Shown here: positions 42,821-52,120 of the stretch, piece by piece | Layout: every line of letters starts with the position of its first letter | Position numbering within the stretch: position 1 is the first letter of the stretch | Assembly: GCA_029961045.1 (NCBI GenBank) | Contig: JASBVN010000012.1 | Location: 1-64,000, forward strand | Length of the DNA: 64,000 nucleotides | From: Alicyclobacillaceae bacterium | Lineage (GTDB): Bacteria; Bacillota; Bacilli; Kyrpidiales; Kyrpidiaceae | Direction of reading: 5' to 3' | Position numbers and translations under genes: made by a program | The notes under the pieces: model-generated | The model's input: only the letters and a program-made list of their open reading frames with translations | Told to the model about the DNA's origin: nothing | Databases searched by the model: none

Positions 42821-44530
42821 ATGTTGAACAAATGGGTCGCGGCACCGGCCGATCCGGCGGTCGCCCAAGCCCTGGAAAAAGCCGGATTTCCCCCGTTTTT
42901 GGCGCGCATTCTCGCCGCCCGCAACCTCACCACCGTGGAGGAGGCCCGCCGTTTCCTTCACCCCCGGCTGGAAGACCTTTGGGAACCGGCGCGGATGAAA
43001 GACATGGACCGAGCCCTCGCGCGAATCCGGACCGCGGTGCAAAACCGCGAGCGAATCGCCGTATATGGCGATTACGACTGCGACGGCGTCTGCGCGACGT
43101 CGATTCTGTACTTGTGTCTGAGAGAACTCGGAGCCGATGTCCAGTATTACATCCCCGACCGCTTTGAAGAAGGCTACGGACTGAATGTCGAGGCGATCCG
43201 GCGGCTCCGGGACCGGGACGTCCGCCTCATCATCAGTGTCGACACGGGGATCACCGGCGTCAAGCCGGCCGAGGCGGCCCGGGAATGGGGGATGGACCTG
43301 ATCATCACCGACCACCACCGGCCCCCGGAACAGCTCCCCCGGGCCTATGCGGTGATCAATCCGAAACAGCCGAACTGCCCCTATCCGGACAAAGACCTGT
43401 GCGGCTCCGGCATCGCCTTTAAAATCGCCCAAGGGCTCCTCGGACGCATTCCGACGGAGTTCTTGGATCTCGCGGCGGTGGCCACCGTGGCGGATCTGGT
43501 TCCCCTCCTCGGGGAGAACCGGATTCTGGTCCGCTTCGGCCTGGAGCAGCTTCAAGCCCCCCGCCGGCCGGGCCTGAAGGCCCTCATCGAGGCCGCCGGC
43601 TTGCACGGGCGGCCTCTGACGTCCGGCCATTTGGGATTTCAAATCGGTCCGCGGCTGAACGCGGCGGGGAGGCTCGAGACCGCGGAGGCGGCGGTGCGCC
43701 TCCTGACCACCGACGATGCGGAGGAAGCAAAGCGGTGTGCGGAACACCTCAACCGGCTCAACCGGGAACGGCAGATCCTGTGCGACGAAATCGCCGCCGC
43801 CGCCCTGGAACAGGTGGAACACAATCCCCAATGGCGGGAACACCGGTCGTTGGTCCTGGCCGGGGAAGGGTGGAATCCGGGGGTCATCGGCATTGTCGCG
43901 TCGCGCATTGTGGAACGACACAACCGCCCCACCCTCGTCGTCGCCGTCGATGGAGAAACGGCCAAGGGATCCGCCCGGAGCATCCCCGGCTTCGACCTGT
44001 ACGCCGGGTTGAAAGAAATCGAGGATCTGTTCGAGAAGTTCGGCGGACATACCATGGCGGCCGGTTTTTCGTTGCCCGCCTCGCGGATCGGAGAATTGCG
44101 GGAGCGGTTCGCCGCCGTGGCAGCCTCCAAACTCGCCGACGAAGATCTGCGGCCCCGGGTGGTGTGCGACGCCGAAGTTCCCCTGGACCGGATCGACCTG
44201 TCCCTCGCCGATACTCTGGCCGCCCTGGAACCGCACGGCTTCGGCAATCCGGCTCCCCGACTGTTCGTCCGCGACGTCCCGCTGTTGCAGTGCCGCACCT
44301 TAGGCGCGGAATCGCAACACCTCAAGATGGTCGTCGGGGTATCCGACCGGCCCTTGACGGTATTGGGCTGGGGCCGGGGCGCCGACATCCGCTTGCTCGC
44401 CCGCGGAGTCCGGAGCGTCCACCTGGTCGTCCGGGTGGGGGTCAACGAGTGGAACGGCCGGCGGGAGGTCCAAATGGAGCTGGAGGACTGGCGGCCCGCA
44501 CGGTCCGCATCTTCGCAGCGGGACGGCTGA
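42821..44530 (+). CDS. recJ: RecJ, single-strand-specific 5'-3' exonuclease
   Basis: A 569-residue DHH-family nuclease of recombination and repair. Catalytic motifs are 'VYGDYDCDGVCATS', 'SVDTGIT', 'IITDHHRPP' and 'GPRLNAAGRL'; the DHHA1 region has 'GWNPGVIGIVASR' and 'GSARSIPGFDLY..FGGHTMAAGFS', followed by the OB fold ending in 'MELEDWRP'. It matches the Gram-negative core length and lacks the C-terminal extension of long Bacillus RecJ proteins. ATG 42821 has GAGGGAGG. Confidence 0.94.
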   Translation: MLNKWVAAPADPAVAQALEKAGFPPFLARILAARNLTTVEEARRFLHPRLEDLWEPARMKDMDRALARIRTAVQNRERIAVYGDYDCDGVCATSILYLCLRELGADVQYYIPDRFEEGYGLNVEAIRRLRDRDVRLIISVDTGITGVKPAEAAREWGMDLIITDHHRPPEQLPRAYAVINPKQPNCPYPDKDLCGSGIAFKIAQGLLGRIPTEFLDLAAVATVADLVPLLGENRILVRFGLEQLQAPRRPGLKALIEAAGLHGRPLTSGHLGFQIGPRLNAAGRLETAEAAVRLLTTDDAEEAKRCAEHLNRLNRERQILCDEIAAAALEQVEHNPQWREHRSLVLAGEGWNPGVIGIVASRIVERHNRPTLVVAVDGETAKGSARSIPGFDLYAGLKEIEDLFEKFGGHTMAAGFSLPASRIGELRERFAAVAASKLADEDLRPRVVCDAEVPLDRIDLSLADTLAALEPHGFGNPAPRLFVRDVPLLQCRTLGAESQHLKMVVGVSDRPLTVLGWGRGADIRLLARGVRSVHLVVRVGVNEWNGRREVQMELEDWRPARSASSQRDG

Positions 44531-44553
44531 CGGGGACGTTTCGCGCCAAACCG

Positions 44554-44597
44554 AAAAACCGCCGGCACGGCCGCAACACGGGCGGCCGCACCGGCGG
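44554..44597 (-). terminator. Intrinsic terminator of the acyl-CoA synthetase gene
   Basis: Two stacked stems, CCGCCGG/CCGGCGG and GGCCGC/GCGGCC, separated by a 3x3 internal loop; on the minus strand they are followed by TTTTTCGG. It also lies just after the converging recJ. Confidence 0.7.
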
Positions 44598-44618
44598 AAT
44601 CCGCACTTTGCCGCCCGT

Positions 44619-46196
44619 TCACCGGGCCGCCTCGTTCTCCGCCAAGTGCCGGTACTTCTCCCGAAGGTCGCGTTTGAGGATTTTCCCGCTGGGATTCTTG
44701 GGCAATGCGTCGGTCAACACCACGTATTTGGGCGCCTTAAACGACGACAGCCGCTCGCGGCAGAAGGCCAGCAGTTCGCCTTCATCGACGGAGGCCCCCG
44801 CTTTGGGCACCACGACGGCGGTTACCGCTTCGATCCAGTACGGATGGGGAACGCCGATGACCGCCACTTCCGCCACCGCCGGGTGCTGATAAATCACTTC
44901 CTCGACTTCCCGGCTGGCCACGTTTTCTCCCCCGGTCTTGATCATATCCTTTTTCCGGTCCACGACGGTGATGTACCCCTCTTCATCCATGACGCCGAGA
45001 TCCCCGCTGTGAAACCAGCCGTCCCGGAATGCTTCGGCAGTTTTCTCCGGATCGTCAAAATAGCCCAGCATCGCGTGCGGGGTCCGGTGGACAATCTCGC
45101 CGATCGTGCCGGGAGGCACCTCGCGGCCTTCCTCGTCGACGATTTTGGTCTCCACATTCAGGGTCGGGCGGCCGGCGGCCCCGGCCTTGCGCAACTGGTC
45201 TTCCGGCTGCAAAGCCAGCGCGAGAGGAGCGACTTCCGTTTGGCCGTAACAATTCCAGAATCGCGCCTTCGGCAGGCGGCGGCTGAGTTCCTTGAGCACC
45301 TCCACCGGCATGATCGCCGCTCCGTAGTGGCATTTCTCCAGGGAGGACAGATCATATTCATCAAACTTCGGATGCCGCAGCAACCCGATCCACACGGTGG
45401 GAGGGCAAAACAGTTGATTGGCCCGCTCCCGGGCAATGGTCTCCAACAGCACCTCCGGAGCCGGCGATTCCAGGATAATCCCCGAAGCTCCGAGGTAGAT
45501 ATAAGGGCCGAGGAACACGTGCAATTGGGCGCTGTGGAACAAAGGCAGGGCGTGCACCGCCATGTCCCGACCGGACAGGCCGATATCCACGATGCAGCTG
45601 ACATACTCCGAAATCAAACTCCTGTGGGTCAACATGACGCCCTTCGGCCGTGATTCGGTCCCACTGGTGTACAAAATATTCACGACATCGTCGTCGGCCA
45701 AGGGGACGTCCGGTTCCTCATCCGGCCGGCCCGCCGACCATTCGGGCAGGGCCCGCCACCGGCCGCGGGAATCGCCGGAATCCACCAACCCCCGGTGGCG
45801 AACGTGGTCCAGCCCGGACGCCGCTTCCTCCGCCGTGGACAACAACTCGGGGGAGGCAAAGAACGCCGACACCCGGCTGTGCTGTAAAATATACCGCACG
45901 TCCTCGGCATGCAGCATAAAATTCACCGGAACGAACACCGCCCCGGCCCGGGCCGTCGCAAACCAGAGGAGAACAAAATCAAGGCAATTTTTCGATAAAA
46001 CGGCCACCCTTTCTCCCTTTTGCACCCCCGCCGCCACCAAACCGTTGGCCAGCCGATTGACCCGTTCATCCAGCTCCCGGTAAGTGACCTCCTGCCCCTT
46101 CCATTTCAGCGCCAGCTTATCCGGATGGCGCAACCGGCTCCTCCGCAAGGTGTCCCCAATGGTTTGGCGCCGGGCGCGTTCAATCGCAAGAGACAA
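44619..46196 (-). CDS. Long-chain acyl-CoA synthetase / adenylate-forming ligase
   Basis: A 525-residue ANL-superfamily enzyme, FadD-like. The AMP loop is 'ILYTSGTESRPKGVMLTHR', followed by 'YGQTEVAPLAL', 'DGWFHSGDLGVMDEEGYITV', 'DRKKDMIKTGGENVASREVE' and the catalytic lysine in 'NPSGKILKRDL'. It activates a carboxylic acid with ATP and CoA; chain length cannot be read. TTG 46196 sits six bases after AAAAGGAGGG, and no ATG near it has a site. It ends in a terminator. Confidence 0.88.
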   Translation of the reverse strand: MSLAIERARRQTIGDTLRRSRLRHPDKLALKWKGQEVTYRELDERVNRLANGLVAAGVQKGERVAVLSKNCLDFVLLWFATARAGAVFVPVNFMLHAEDVRYILQHSRVSAFFASPELLSTAEEAASGLDHVRHRGLVDSGDSRGRWRALPEWSAGRPDEEPDVPLADDDVVNILYTSGTESRPKGVMLTHRSLISEYVSCIVDIGLSGRDMAVHALPLFHSAQLHVFLGPYIYLGASGIILESPAPEVLLETIARERANQLFCPPTVWIGLLRHPKFDEYDLSSLEKCHYGAAIMPVEVLKELSRRLPKARFWNCYGQTEVAPLALALQPEDQLRKAGAAGRPTLNVETKIVDEEGREVPPGTIGEIVHRTPHAMLGYFDDPEKTAEAFRDGWFHSGDLGVMDEEGYITVVDRKKDMIKTGGENVASREVEEVIYQHPAVAEVAVIGVPHPYWIEAVTAVVVPKAGASVDEGELLAFCRERLSSFKAPKYVVLTDALPKNPSGKILKRDLREKYRHLAENEAAR

Positions 46197-46444
46197 GGCG
46201 GACCCTCCTTTTATAATTTCAACAAAAGACTTTCTTTGAAAACTTTCGATTATAACTATAGCAGAGCGCGCCGTTTTCGAAAAGGGAAGAAGAAAGACGG
46301 CGCCCGGCCACCGCGATGACGCAAACTTGTTGCGATTTCTTCCCTTAAGCGCCCGGCGGTTTTGGTACAATAGGAATTGAACCGTTTGATCTGGGGCGGC
46401 CCCGCCGCGTTTTCACGGCCGGGGGCCGGTAGGAGGGAGAACGC

Positions 46445-46852
46445 GTGTTCCAGCCGTTTGAACCGGATAAGACGCCGTACGATCTCATCGGCGGCGCCGA
46501 CGCCTTGCGGCGCTTGGTGGAAGCATTTTACAAACGCGTCGCGCAACACCCCGACCTCAAGCCGATTTTTCCCGAGGATCTGGTCCCGGTGCGGGAGAAA
46601 CAATACAAATTCTTGACCCAATTTCTCGGCGGACCGCCCCTGTATTCCCAGGAGTACGGCCCTCCCATGCTCAAGGCGAGGCACATGAAGTTTCCGATCA
46701 CCCCTAGGCGGGCCCGGGCTTGGCTGGCCTGCATGTCCGAAGCGATGGACGAAGCGGGAATCCAGGGGCCGATCCGGGATTTTGTGTTTCAGCGGCTGAC
46801 TCTGACCGCTCACCACATGGTCAATACCCCCGACGGCCAAGAACCCTATTAA
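46445..46852 (+). CDS. Group II truncated haemoglobin (YjbI-like)
   Basis: A 135-residue globin. Family features are 'PYDLIGGADALRRLVEAFY', 'PDLKPIFPEDL', 'YKFLTQFLGGPPLYSQEYG' and the proximal His in 'KARHMKFPIT', followed by 'ARAWLACM'. Group II truncated globins bind O2 or NO and may act in redox chemistry; in Bacillus YjbI is linked to oxidative stress. GTG 46445 has GGAGGGAG. A TACAAT -10 lies at 46366-46371. The 248-bp gap upstream shares divergent signals with the ligase gene. Confidence 0.9.
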   Translation: MFQPFEPDKTPYDLIGGADALRRLVEAFYKRVAQHPDLKPIFPEDLVPVREKQYKFLTQFLGGPPLYSQEYGPPMLKARHMKFPITPRRARAWLACMSEAMDEAGIQGPIRDFVFQRLTLTAHHMVNTPDGQEPY

Positions 46853-46861
46853 ACCCCGCCG

Positions 46862-47779
46862 TTACAGCATCCGCGCCGCCACGACGAGAAGGGGGAGGAG
46901 GACAAAGCTGGCCGCGGTGGTCACCGCCACCGTTTGAGCGGCGAGATCCCGGTCTCCCCCGAACTGTTCCGCCAAAACGGCGGCGTTGACCGCGGCGGGC
47001 ATGCTCGCCTCGACAAAGAGAACGGACGCCATCAACCCGTGGAGGTCGAGGAGGTACACGCACAGAAACGCCGCCGCCGGACCTCCCGCCAACCGCAACC
47101 CCACCGCCAGCCACAAATCCCTTCGCCCGATCCCCCGCCATTTCGCCCGGCCCAACTGGACGCCGAGGATCATCAGGACCACGGCGGGATAAGCCATCCC
47201 CAACAGCCGGAGCGCGTTGTCCAGCCCCTCCGGCCAGCGCCAACCCAACCAGGCCATGCCGGCACCCGCAACCGCCGCGTACACCACCGGCGTGTGAAAG
47301 ACCTCGCGCCAAGCCCCCCGACCCGCATGGGTCGCCCGCGAAGCCAAAAAAATGCCCAGGGTGTACATCAACAGGACCTGGCCGGCGACGTACAGCGCCG
47401 CTTTCGAAAATCCTTCCGCTCCGAACGCCAACAGAACGACCGGCAGCCCGTAGTTGTTCGAGTTGCCGAACACCGTCGTCAGCACGAGGGCCGACAGCGC
47501 CTCTTTGGGTAGGCGCGCCAGCCGGCCGGCCGCTTCCCCCATCCCCCACAGGAGGGCGACGTTTAACAGCGTGAACGCGGCGACGGCGGCCGCATCCTCC
47601 GGCCCGCCGGAGACGTCCGTCAAGGCGAACAGGACGAGACTGGGCGCCATAATGTACAAACCGACATCGGCGAGGGAACGGGTGTCCACTCCCCGGAACC
47701 GGTCCAACAGCGCCCCTCCGAGGATCGCCAGCAAAATCGGAATCGACACCGTCGTCGCCACCTGCCCGTACTCCGACAT
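46862..47779 (-). CDS. AEC-family transporter
   Basis: A 305-residue protein with about ten membrane helices, of the auxin efflux carrier family. 'TTVFGNSNNYGLPVVLLAFG' in the first half and 'VEASMPAAVNAAVLAEQFGGD' in the second are typical crossover motifs. In bacteria these carry organic acids such as malate or malonate. ATG 47779 has GGGAGGGGA five bases upstream. It converges with the globin gene ten bp away. Confidence 0.85.
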   Translation of the reverse strand: MSEYGQVATTVSIPILLAILGGALLDRFRGVDTRSLADVGLYIMAPSLVLFALTDVSGGPEDAAAVAAFTLLNVALLWGMGEAAGRLARLPKEALSALVLTTVFGNSNNYGLPVVLLAFGAEGFSKAALYVAGQVLLMYTLGIFLASRATHAGRGAWREVFHTPVVYAAVAGAGMAWLGWRWPEGLDNALRLLGMAYPAVVLMILGVQLGRAKWRGIGRRDLWLAVGLRLAGGPAAAFLCVYLLDLHGLMASVLFVEASMPAAVNAAVLAEQFGGDRDLAAQTVAVTTAASFVLLPLLVVAARML

Positions 47780-47924
47780 CAGCTCCCCTCCCGCCATCGG
47801 CTTTCTCTCCGGCCGCGCCGCAGGCCCGGCCGGAGCCGCCTTGCTCTTACGGGTGTATCCTACCAGAAGAAACCGCCCTTCGTCCAAGGATCGACCCATC
47901 CGGCAGTTGAAAGCGAAACACGGG

Positions 47925-47953
47925 TTTACTGTTTTCCGGTTTTGAGCTATGCT
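47925..47953 (+). promoter_or_regulatory. Candidate sigma-A promoter of the HAD gene
   Basis: TTTACT (47925-47930), 17-bp spacer, TATGCT (47948-47953), about 75 bp before the TTG start at 48029. Confidence 0.35.
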
Positions 47954-48028
47954 GTTCACGAATCGAATGGGAGCGAGTTTCCATCCAGGAAGAGACTGGA
48001 GCGGGGAAGACGCGAGGAGCGATCGACT

Positions 48029-48700
48029 TTGAAGTTGTTGATCTGGGATATCGACGGGACACTCACCTACACGCCCGGGCTCGGGCGCAGGGCCATGGAG
48101 CGCGCGTTCGAGGAGGAGTTCGGCGTTTCCGGCGCCCTGGAAGGCGTCCCCACGGCGGGCGGCCTGGACGTGGAAATCGTCGGTCAGGTCTTTCGCCGCT
48201 ACCGCTTGCCGGAGAGCCGGTTGCAATCCTATTTCGACCGGTACCTTCGCATTCTGGAGGAACTATTGGCCTCGCCCCACGCCGGGGGACCGACTCCGGG
48301 AGTAGTAGAAGCGCTGGAACGCCTGTCCGCCCGGAAGGACGTCATTCAGGTTCTCGGGACGGGCAACATCGAGCCGGGAGCCTGGATCAAGCTTCGCCGC
48401 TACCGCCTCGACCGGTTTTTTGAAACCGGGGGTTTCGGCGAAAAACCGGGACCCCGGTGGACGGTCATCCGGACCGCCATCGACCGGGCCCGCGAACATT
48501 ACGGGATCGGCGATCTGCGGCCGGAGGACATCTACGTGATCGGCGACACGCCCCGGGATATCGAGGCCGGCCGGCACCTGGGCCTCCGGACGGTCTCCGT
48601 AGCCACCGGCCCCTTTGACGCCGGAGAACTGGCCCGCCACCGGCCGGATCACCTGTTGCCGAACTTCGCCTCTCCCTGGGAACACATATTTTTTCCTTGA
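48029..48700 (+). CDS. HAD-superfamily hydrolase
   Basis: A 223-residue haloacid-dehalogenase phosphatase of the phosphoglycolate-phosphatase type. The nucleophile motif is 'LLIWDIDGTLTYTPG', the cap is inserted after it, motif II Thr is in 'QVLGTGN' and the final acidic motif is 'VIGDTPRDIEAG'. A phosphoglycolate substrate would fit the glycolate oxidase operon at 35-39 kb but is inference. TTG 48029 has GAGGAG nine bases before it and gives the usual start 'MKLLIWDIDG'. Confidence 0.82.
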   Translation: MKLLIWDIDGTLTYTPGLGRRAMERAFEEEFGVSGALEGVPTAGGLDVEIVGQVFRRYRLPESRLQSYFDRYLRILEELLASPHAGGPTPGVVEALERLSARKDVIQVLGTGNIEPGAWIKLRRYRLDRFFETGGFGEKPGPRWTVIRTAIDRAREHYGIGDLRPEDIYVIGDTPRDIEAGRHLGLRTVSVATGPFDAGELARHRPDHLLPNFASPWEHIFFP

Positions 48701-48779
48701 GACGAGATTTAAAGACAAAAAAAGACGGAAAGGAGAGAAGCGCCACGGCCGCCACCTGGGGCCTGTGGCGCACCGCCGT

Positions 48780-49400
48780 ATGGAAAATGTGATCGCCCAA
48801 CTGGCCGAATTGCCTTCCACCTGTGTATCGGACGCCCTGGGCGGGCTGACCAACCTCGACCCGGCCATCAAGCCCCTCCGGGAGGAATGGCGGGTGTGCG
48901 GCCGGGCCTTCACCGTTCAGGTGCGGGCGGCGGACAACCTCATGGTCCTCAAGGGCATCCGGGAAGCCGCGCCCGGCGACGTCCTGGTGATCGACGCCAA
49001 GGGCTATTTGTACAACGCGGTCTGCGGCGATTTTGTCGTCGCTCTCATGAAGACCCTGGGCCTGGCAGGCGCCGTCGTCGACGGCGCGGTCCGGGACGTT
49101 CTCGGGATCAAACAATTGGATTTTCCCGTCTTTTGCCGCGGCACCACCGTCGCCGCAAGCGGCAAGTCGGGCGGCGGAGCCGTCGGCGTGCCGATTTCCT
49201 GCGGCGGCGTACCGGTTCAACCGGGAGACCTCATCCTCGGCGATGCCGACGGCGTGGTCGTCATTCCCCGCGGACGGGAAGAAGAGATCCTGCAAAAGGC
49301 GCAGACCAAACTTCGAAAGGACGAGGAACGGGAAAAGGACATTATCGGAAATCCCGAAGCGGCCCAGGCTTATTTGGACGAGATGCTGTCGGGCCGCTGA
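48780..49400 (+). CDS. RraA-like / HMG-CHA aldolase family protein
   Basis: A 206-residue RraA-fold protein. Signatures: 'TCVSDALGG', 'AAPGDVLVIDAKG', 'CGDFVVALMKTLGLAGAVVDGAVRD' and 'GDLILGDADGVVVIPR', with the metal-binding Asp in 'GAVRD'. The family includes 4-hydroxy-4-methyl-2-oxoglutarate aldolase/oxaloacetate decarboxylase and the RNase E inhibitor RraA; an aldolase-like role is more likely in Bacilli. No close ribosome site precedes ATG 48780; AAAGGAGAG lies about 42 bases upstream, so a non-ATG upstream start is possible. Confidence 0.82.
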   Translation: MENVIAQLAELPSTCVSDALGGLTNLDPAIKPLREEWRVCGRAFTVQVRAADNLMVLKGIREAAPGDVLVIDAKGYLYNAVCGDFVVALMKTLGLAGAVVDGAVRDVLGIKQLDFPVFCRGTTVAASGKSGGGAVGVPISCGGVPVQPGDLILGDADGVVVIPRGREEEILQKAQTKLRKDEEREKDIIGNPEAAQAYLDEMLSGR

Positions 49401-49432
49401 CGCCGGCGGGCGCGCACCGTTGCGGTCCCCGG

Positions 49433-51436
49433 CTACGACATTTCCAAAACGGCGATCACTTCGTCCCGAAGCCTCCGGGGGGTAAAGCCGAACTCTTCCT
49501 GGAGCCGTTCTCCCGGCGCGCTGGCGCCGAAGTGGTCGAGGCCGACGATCCGGCCCCGCTCCCCGACATAGCGCTCCCATCCCCGGGGATGGGCCATCTC
49601 CACGGCCACGCGCGCCTTGACGGCGGGGGGCAACACGGAATGCTGGTATTCCAGGGGTTGCCGGTCGAACAACTCCTGGCAGGGCATGCTCACCACCCGC
49701 ACCCGAACCCCCTCTCGGTCCAGGAGTTCCTTCGCCTTCAAGGCGAGGCTCACCTCGGATCCCGTCGCGATGAGGATGGCCTGGGGATCTTCGGCATCCG
49801 ACAGCACGTAGGCTCCCCTGGCCACCCCTTCCCGGGCGAGGGTCTCGGTGCCCGGCAGCACCGGCAGCTTCTGCCTCGTCAACACCAACGCCGCCGGCCC
49901 CTCCGGCCGGGCGAGGGCGTCCCGCCAAGCCGCCACCGTCTCGTTGGCATCCGCCGGCCGGTATACCCGCAACCCCGGGATCAGCCGCAGGGCGGGAATG
50001 TGTTCCACCGGCTGGTGGGTCGGCCCGTCTTCCCCCACGGCGATGGAATCGTGGGTGAACACGTAGATCACCGGCTGTCCCATGAGGGCGGCCAGACGGA
50101 CGGCCGGCCGCATGTAATCGGAAAACACCAGGAAGGTCCCGCCGTAGACCCGCAAACCCCCGTGCAGCATCATCCCGTTCAGCGCCGCTCCCATGGCGTG
50201 TTCCCGCACGCCGAACCAGAGGTTCCGGCCCTCGTATTCCCCGGCTTGAAACACTTTCGCATTCCGGATGGTGGTCTCGTTGGAGGAGGCCAAATCGGCG
50301 GAGCCCCCGAGGAAGGTGGGAATCCGCGCCGCCAAGGCTTGGATCGCCTTTCCGGAAGCCTGCCGGGTGGCCAAGGGTCCATCCTCCGGCCGGAATACGG
50401 GGAGTTCGGCGTCCCACCCGTCCGGCAGCTTCCCCGACCACGCCTCCTCCAGGCTCCGGGCCAACTCCGGGTACGCGGCGCGGTAAGCCTCCCACCGCTC
50501 CCGCCACCGCCGTTCTTCTTCGATTCCCCGTTCCTTCACGACGGAAAAATGTTCCCTTACGTCGTCCGGAACGTAAAACTCCGCCTCCTCCGGCCATCCG
50601 TAGGCCCGTTTGGCCCCGAGGGCCTCCTCCCTTCCGAGGGGGCTGCCGTGTGCCTTGGCGGTGCCCGCTTTACTGGGACTGCCGTAGCCGATGGTCGTCT
50701 TGACTTCGATCAGGCTCGGGCGCCCGGTCTCCGCCTTGGCAGCCTCGACGGCCCGGGCGATCGCCCGGGTGTCGTTCCCGTCCTCGACCCGCAACACATG
50801 CCAGCCGTAGCTGGCAAAGCGCGCCCCCACGTCCTCCGTGAAGGCAAACCTCGTTTCGCCGTCGAGGGAAATGTCGTTCGAATCGTACAGGACGATCAGG
50901 CGTCCCAGTTTCAGATGTCCGGCGAGGGACGCCGCCTCCGCCGCCACTCCCTCCATCAGATCGCCGTCGCCGCAGATGACGTACGTGTGGTGATCGACGA
51001 TCTCATGCCCGGGCCGGTTGAAGACGGCGGCCAAAAAGCGCTCGGCGACGGCCATTCCCACGGCGGTCGCCAGCCCCTGTCCCAGGGGGCCCGTCGTCGT
51101 CTCCACCCCCGGCGTGACCCCGTACTCCGGATGCCCGGGAGTCCGGCTCCCCCACTGGCGAAACTGTTTCAAATCCTCCAAAGTCACATCGTAGCCGGTC
51201 AAATGTAACAAGCTGTATAATAACATCGATCCGTGGCCTGCGGACAGGACGAAGCGATCCCGGTTCGGCCAAGAGGGATTGGCCGGATTGTGGCGCATAA
51301 ACCGGGTCCACAACACGTAGGCCATCGGTGCCGCTCCCATCGGCATGCCCGGGTGGCCGGATTGGGCCTTTTCCACGGCGTCGATGGACAGAGTTCGGAT
51401 GGTGTCGATTGCCCGTCGTTCGAGAGACTCGTTCAA
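49433..51436 (-). CDS. tkt: Transketolase
   Basis: A 667-residue TPP-dependent transketolase of the pentose phosphate pathway. N-terminal '[23 protein letters not shown]', TPP motif '[31 protein letters not shown]' region, catalytic Glu in '[13 protein letters not shown]' and C-terminal '[14 protein letters not shown]' are all present. TTG 51436, nine bases after GGGAGG, gives the normal family start and length; ATG 51472 overlaps a TACAAT -10 hexamer and has no ribosome site. Divergent from the ccm operon. Confidence 0.95.
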   Translation of the reverse strand: MNESLERRAIDTIRTLSIDAVEKAQSGHPGMPMGAAPMAYVLWTRFMRHNPANPSWPNRDRFVLSAGHGSMLLYSLLHLTGYDVTLEDLKQFRQWGSRTPGHPEYGVTPGVETTTGPLGQGLATAVGMAVAERFLAAVFNRPGHEIVDHHTYVICGDGDLMEGVAAEAASLAGHLKLGRLIVLYDSNDISLDGETRFAFTEDVGARFASYGWHVLRVEDGNDTRAIARAVEAAKAETGRPSLIEVKTTIGYGSPSKAGTAKAHGSPLGREEALGAKRAYGWPEEAEFYVPDDVREHFSVVKERGIEEERRWRERWEAYRAAYPELARSLEEAWSGKLPDGWDAELPVFRPEDGPLATRQASGKAIQALAARIPTFLGGSADLASSNETTIRNAKVFQAGEYEGRNLWFGVREHAMGAALNGMMLHGGLRVYGGTFLVFSDYMRPAVRLAALMGQPVIYVFTHDSIAVGEDGPTHQPVEHIPALRLIPGLRVYRPADANETVAAWRDALARPEGPAALVLTRQKLPVLPGTETLAREGVARGAYVLSDAEDPQAILIATGSEVSLALKAKELLDREGVRVRVVSMPCQELFDRQPLEYQHSVLPPAVKARVAVEMAHPRGWERYVGERGRIVGLDHFGASAPGERLQEEFGFTPRRLRDEVIAVLEMS

Positions 51437-51661
51437 GGTGCGTAACCTCCCGCCATTCATTTCTTCGTGCATTGTAACACGTTCGGGAGCGAAATACCCC
51501 AATCCGGACGAACTACCGACAATTCGGTGAAAACGGGTGATCTGGGTCCCCTTCGGTGGTACGATGGAGATAATGCAATTCTTATGTTGGAACGCAACTC
51601 ATGTGCGCCGTTCCTCCGATTCTCGTCAGCGGCTCATTCACGGTTCGCAGGGGGGGTTTAC

Positions 51662-52105
51662 ATGTCAACCAGAGTCAAAGCGGCGGCAGCCCTGGTGGTG
51701 ATCCTCGGAGTGATCGGAGCCCTGATTTGGGTCGGCATCACCCGGGCAGCCAGTTATTATTTGACCGTCGACGAAGCGGTCGCCAAGGGCGACGGCCTGC
51801 TCGGCAAGTCCCTGAAAGTCAGCGGGAACATTGCTCCGGACAGCGTCCGGTGGAACCCGGACACCCTGACCCTGGAGTTCCGCATCCAAGGGACGGATCC
51901 TACCCACACCCTCCCGGTGGTGTACCACGGGACCAAGCCGTCGGAGTTCTCCAACGGGTGGCCTGTGGTGGCCGACGGCCGGCTCGAGCGGGACGGCGTA
52001 TTGCACGCCACGCAACTTCTCGTCAAATGCCCCTCTAAATACGAAGCCCAAAAACCGGGGCAAGACGAACCGCCCGCCGGTTCGGCGGCCCGGGAAAACC
52101 GGTAA
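51662..52105 (+). CDS. ccmE: CcmE, heme chaperone of the CXXXY variant
   Basis: A 147-residue periplasmic-facing heme chaperone with one N-terminal membrane anchor (residues 6-27) and an OB-fold domain ('LLGKSLKVSGNIAPDSVRW', 'VVYHGTKPSEFSNGWPVVADGRLERDG' region). At the heme-binding site the normal His is replaced: C123-PSK-Y127, a CXXXY motif. Such CcmE proteins are known from archaea and some bacteria as a variant System I. It receives heme and passes it to CcmF. First gene of the ccm operon; ATG 51662 has GGGGGGG upstream. Confidence 0.92.
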   Translation: MSTRVKAAAALVVILGVIGALIWVGITRAASYYLTVDEAVAKGDGLLGKSLKVSGNIAPDSVRWNPDTLTLEFRIQGTDPTHTLPVVYHGTKPSEFSNGWPVVADGRLERDGVLHATQLLVKCPSKYEAQKPGQDEPPAGSAARENR

Positions 52106-52120
52106 AGGAGCGGACGGCCC

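Noticed and set aside
48887-51208. A 773-codon open frame on the plus strand across rraA and opposite transketolase
   Set aside because: Low-complexity Arg/Gly/Pro/His translation without motifs; the minus-strand transketolase is unambiguous.
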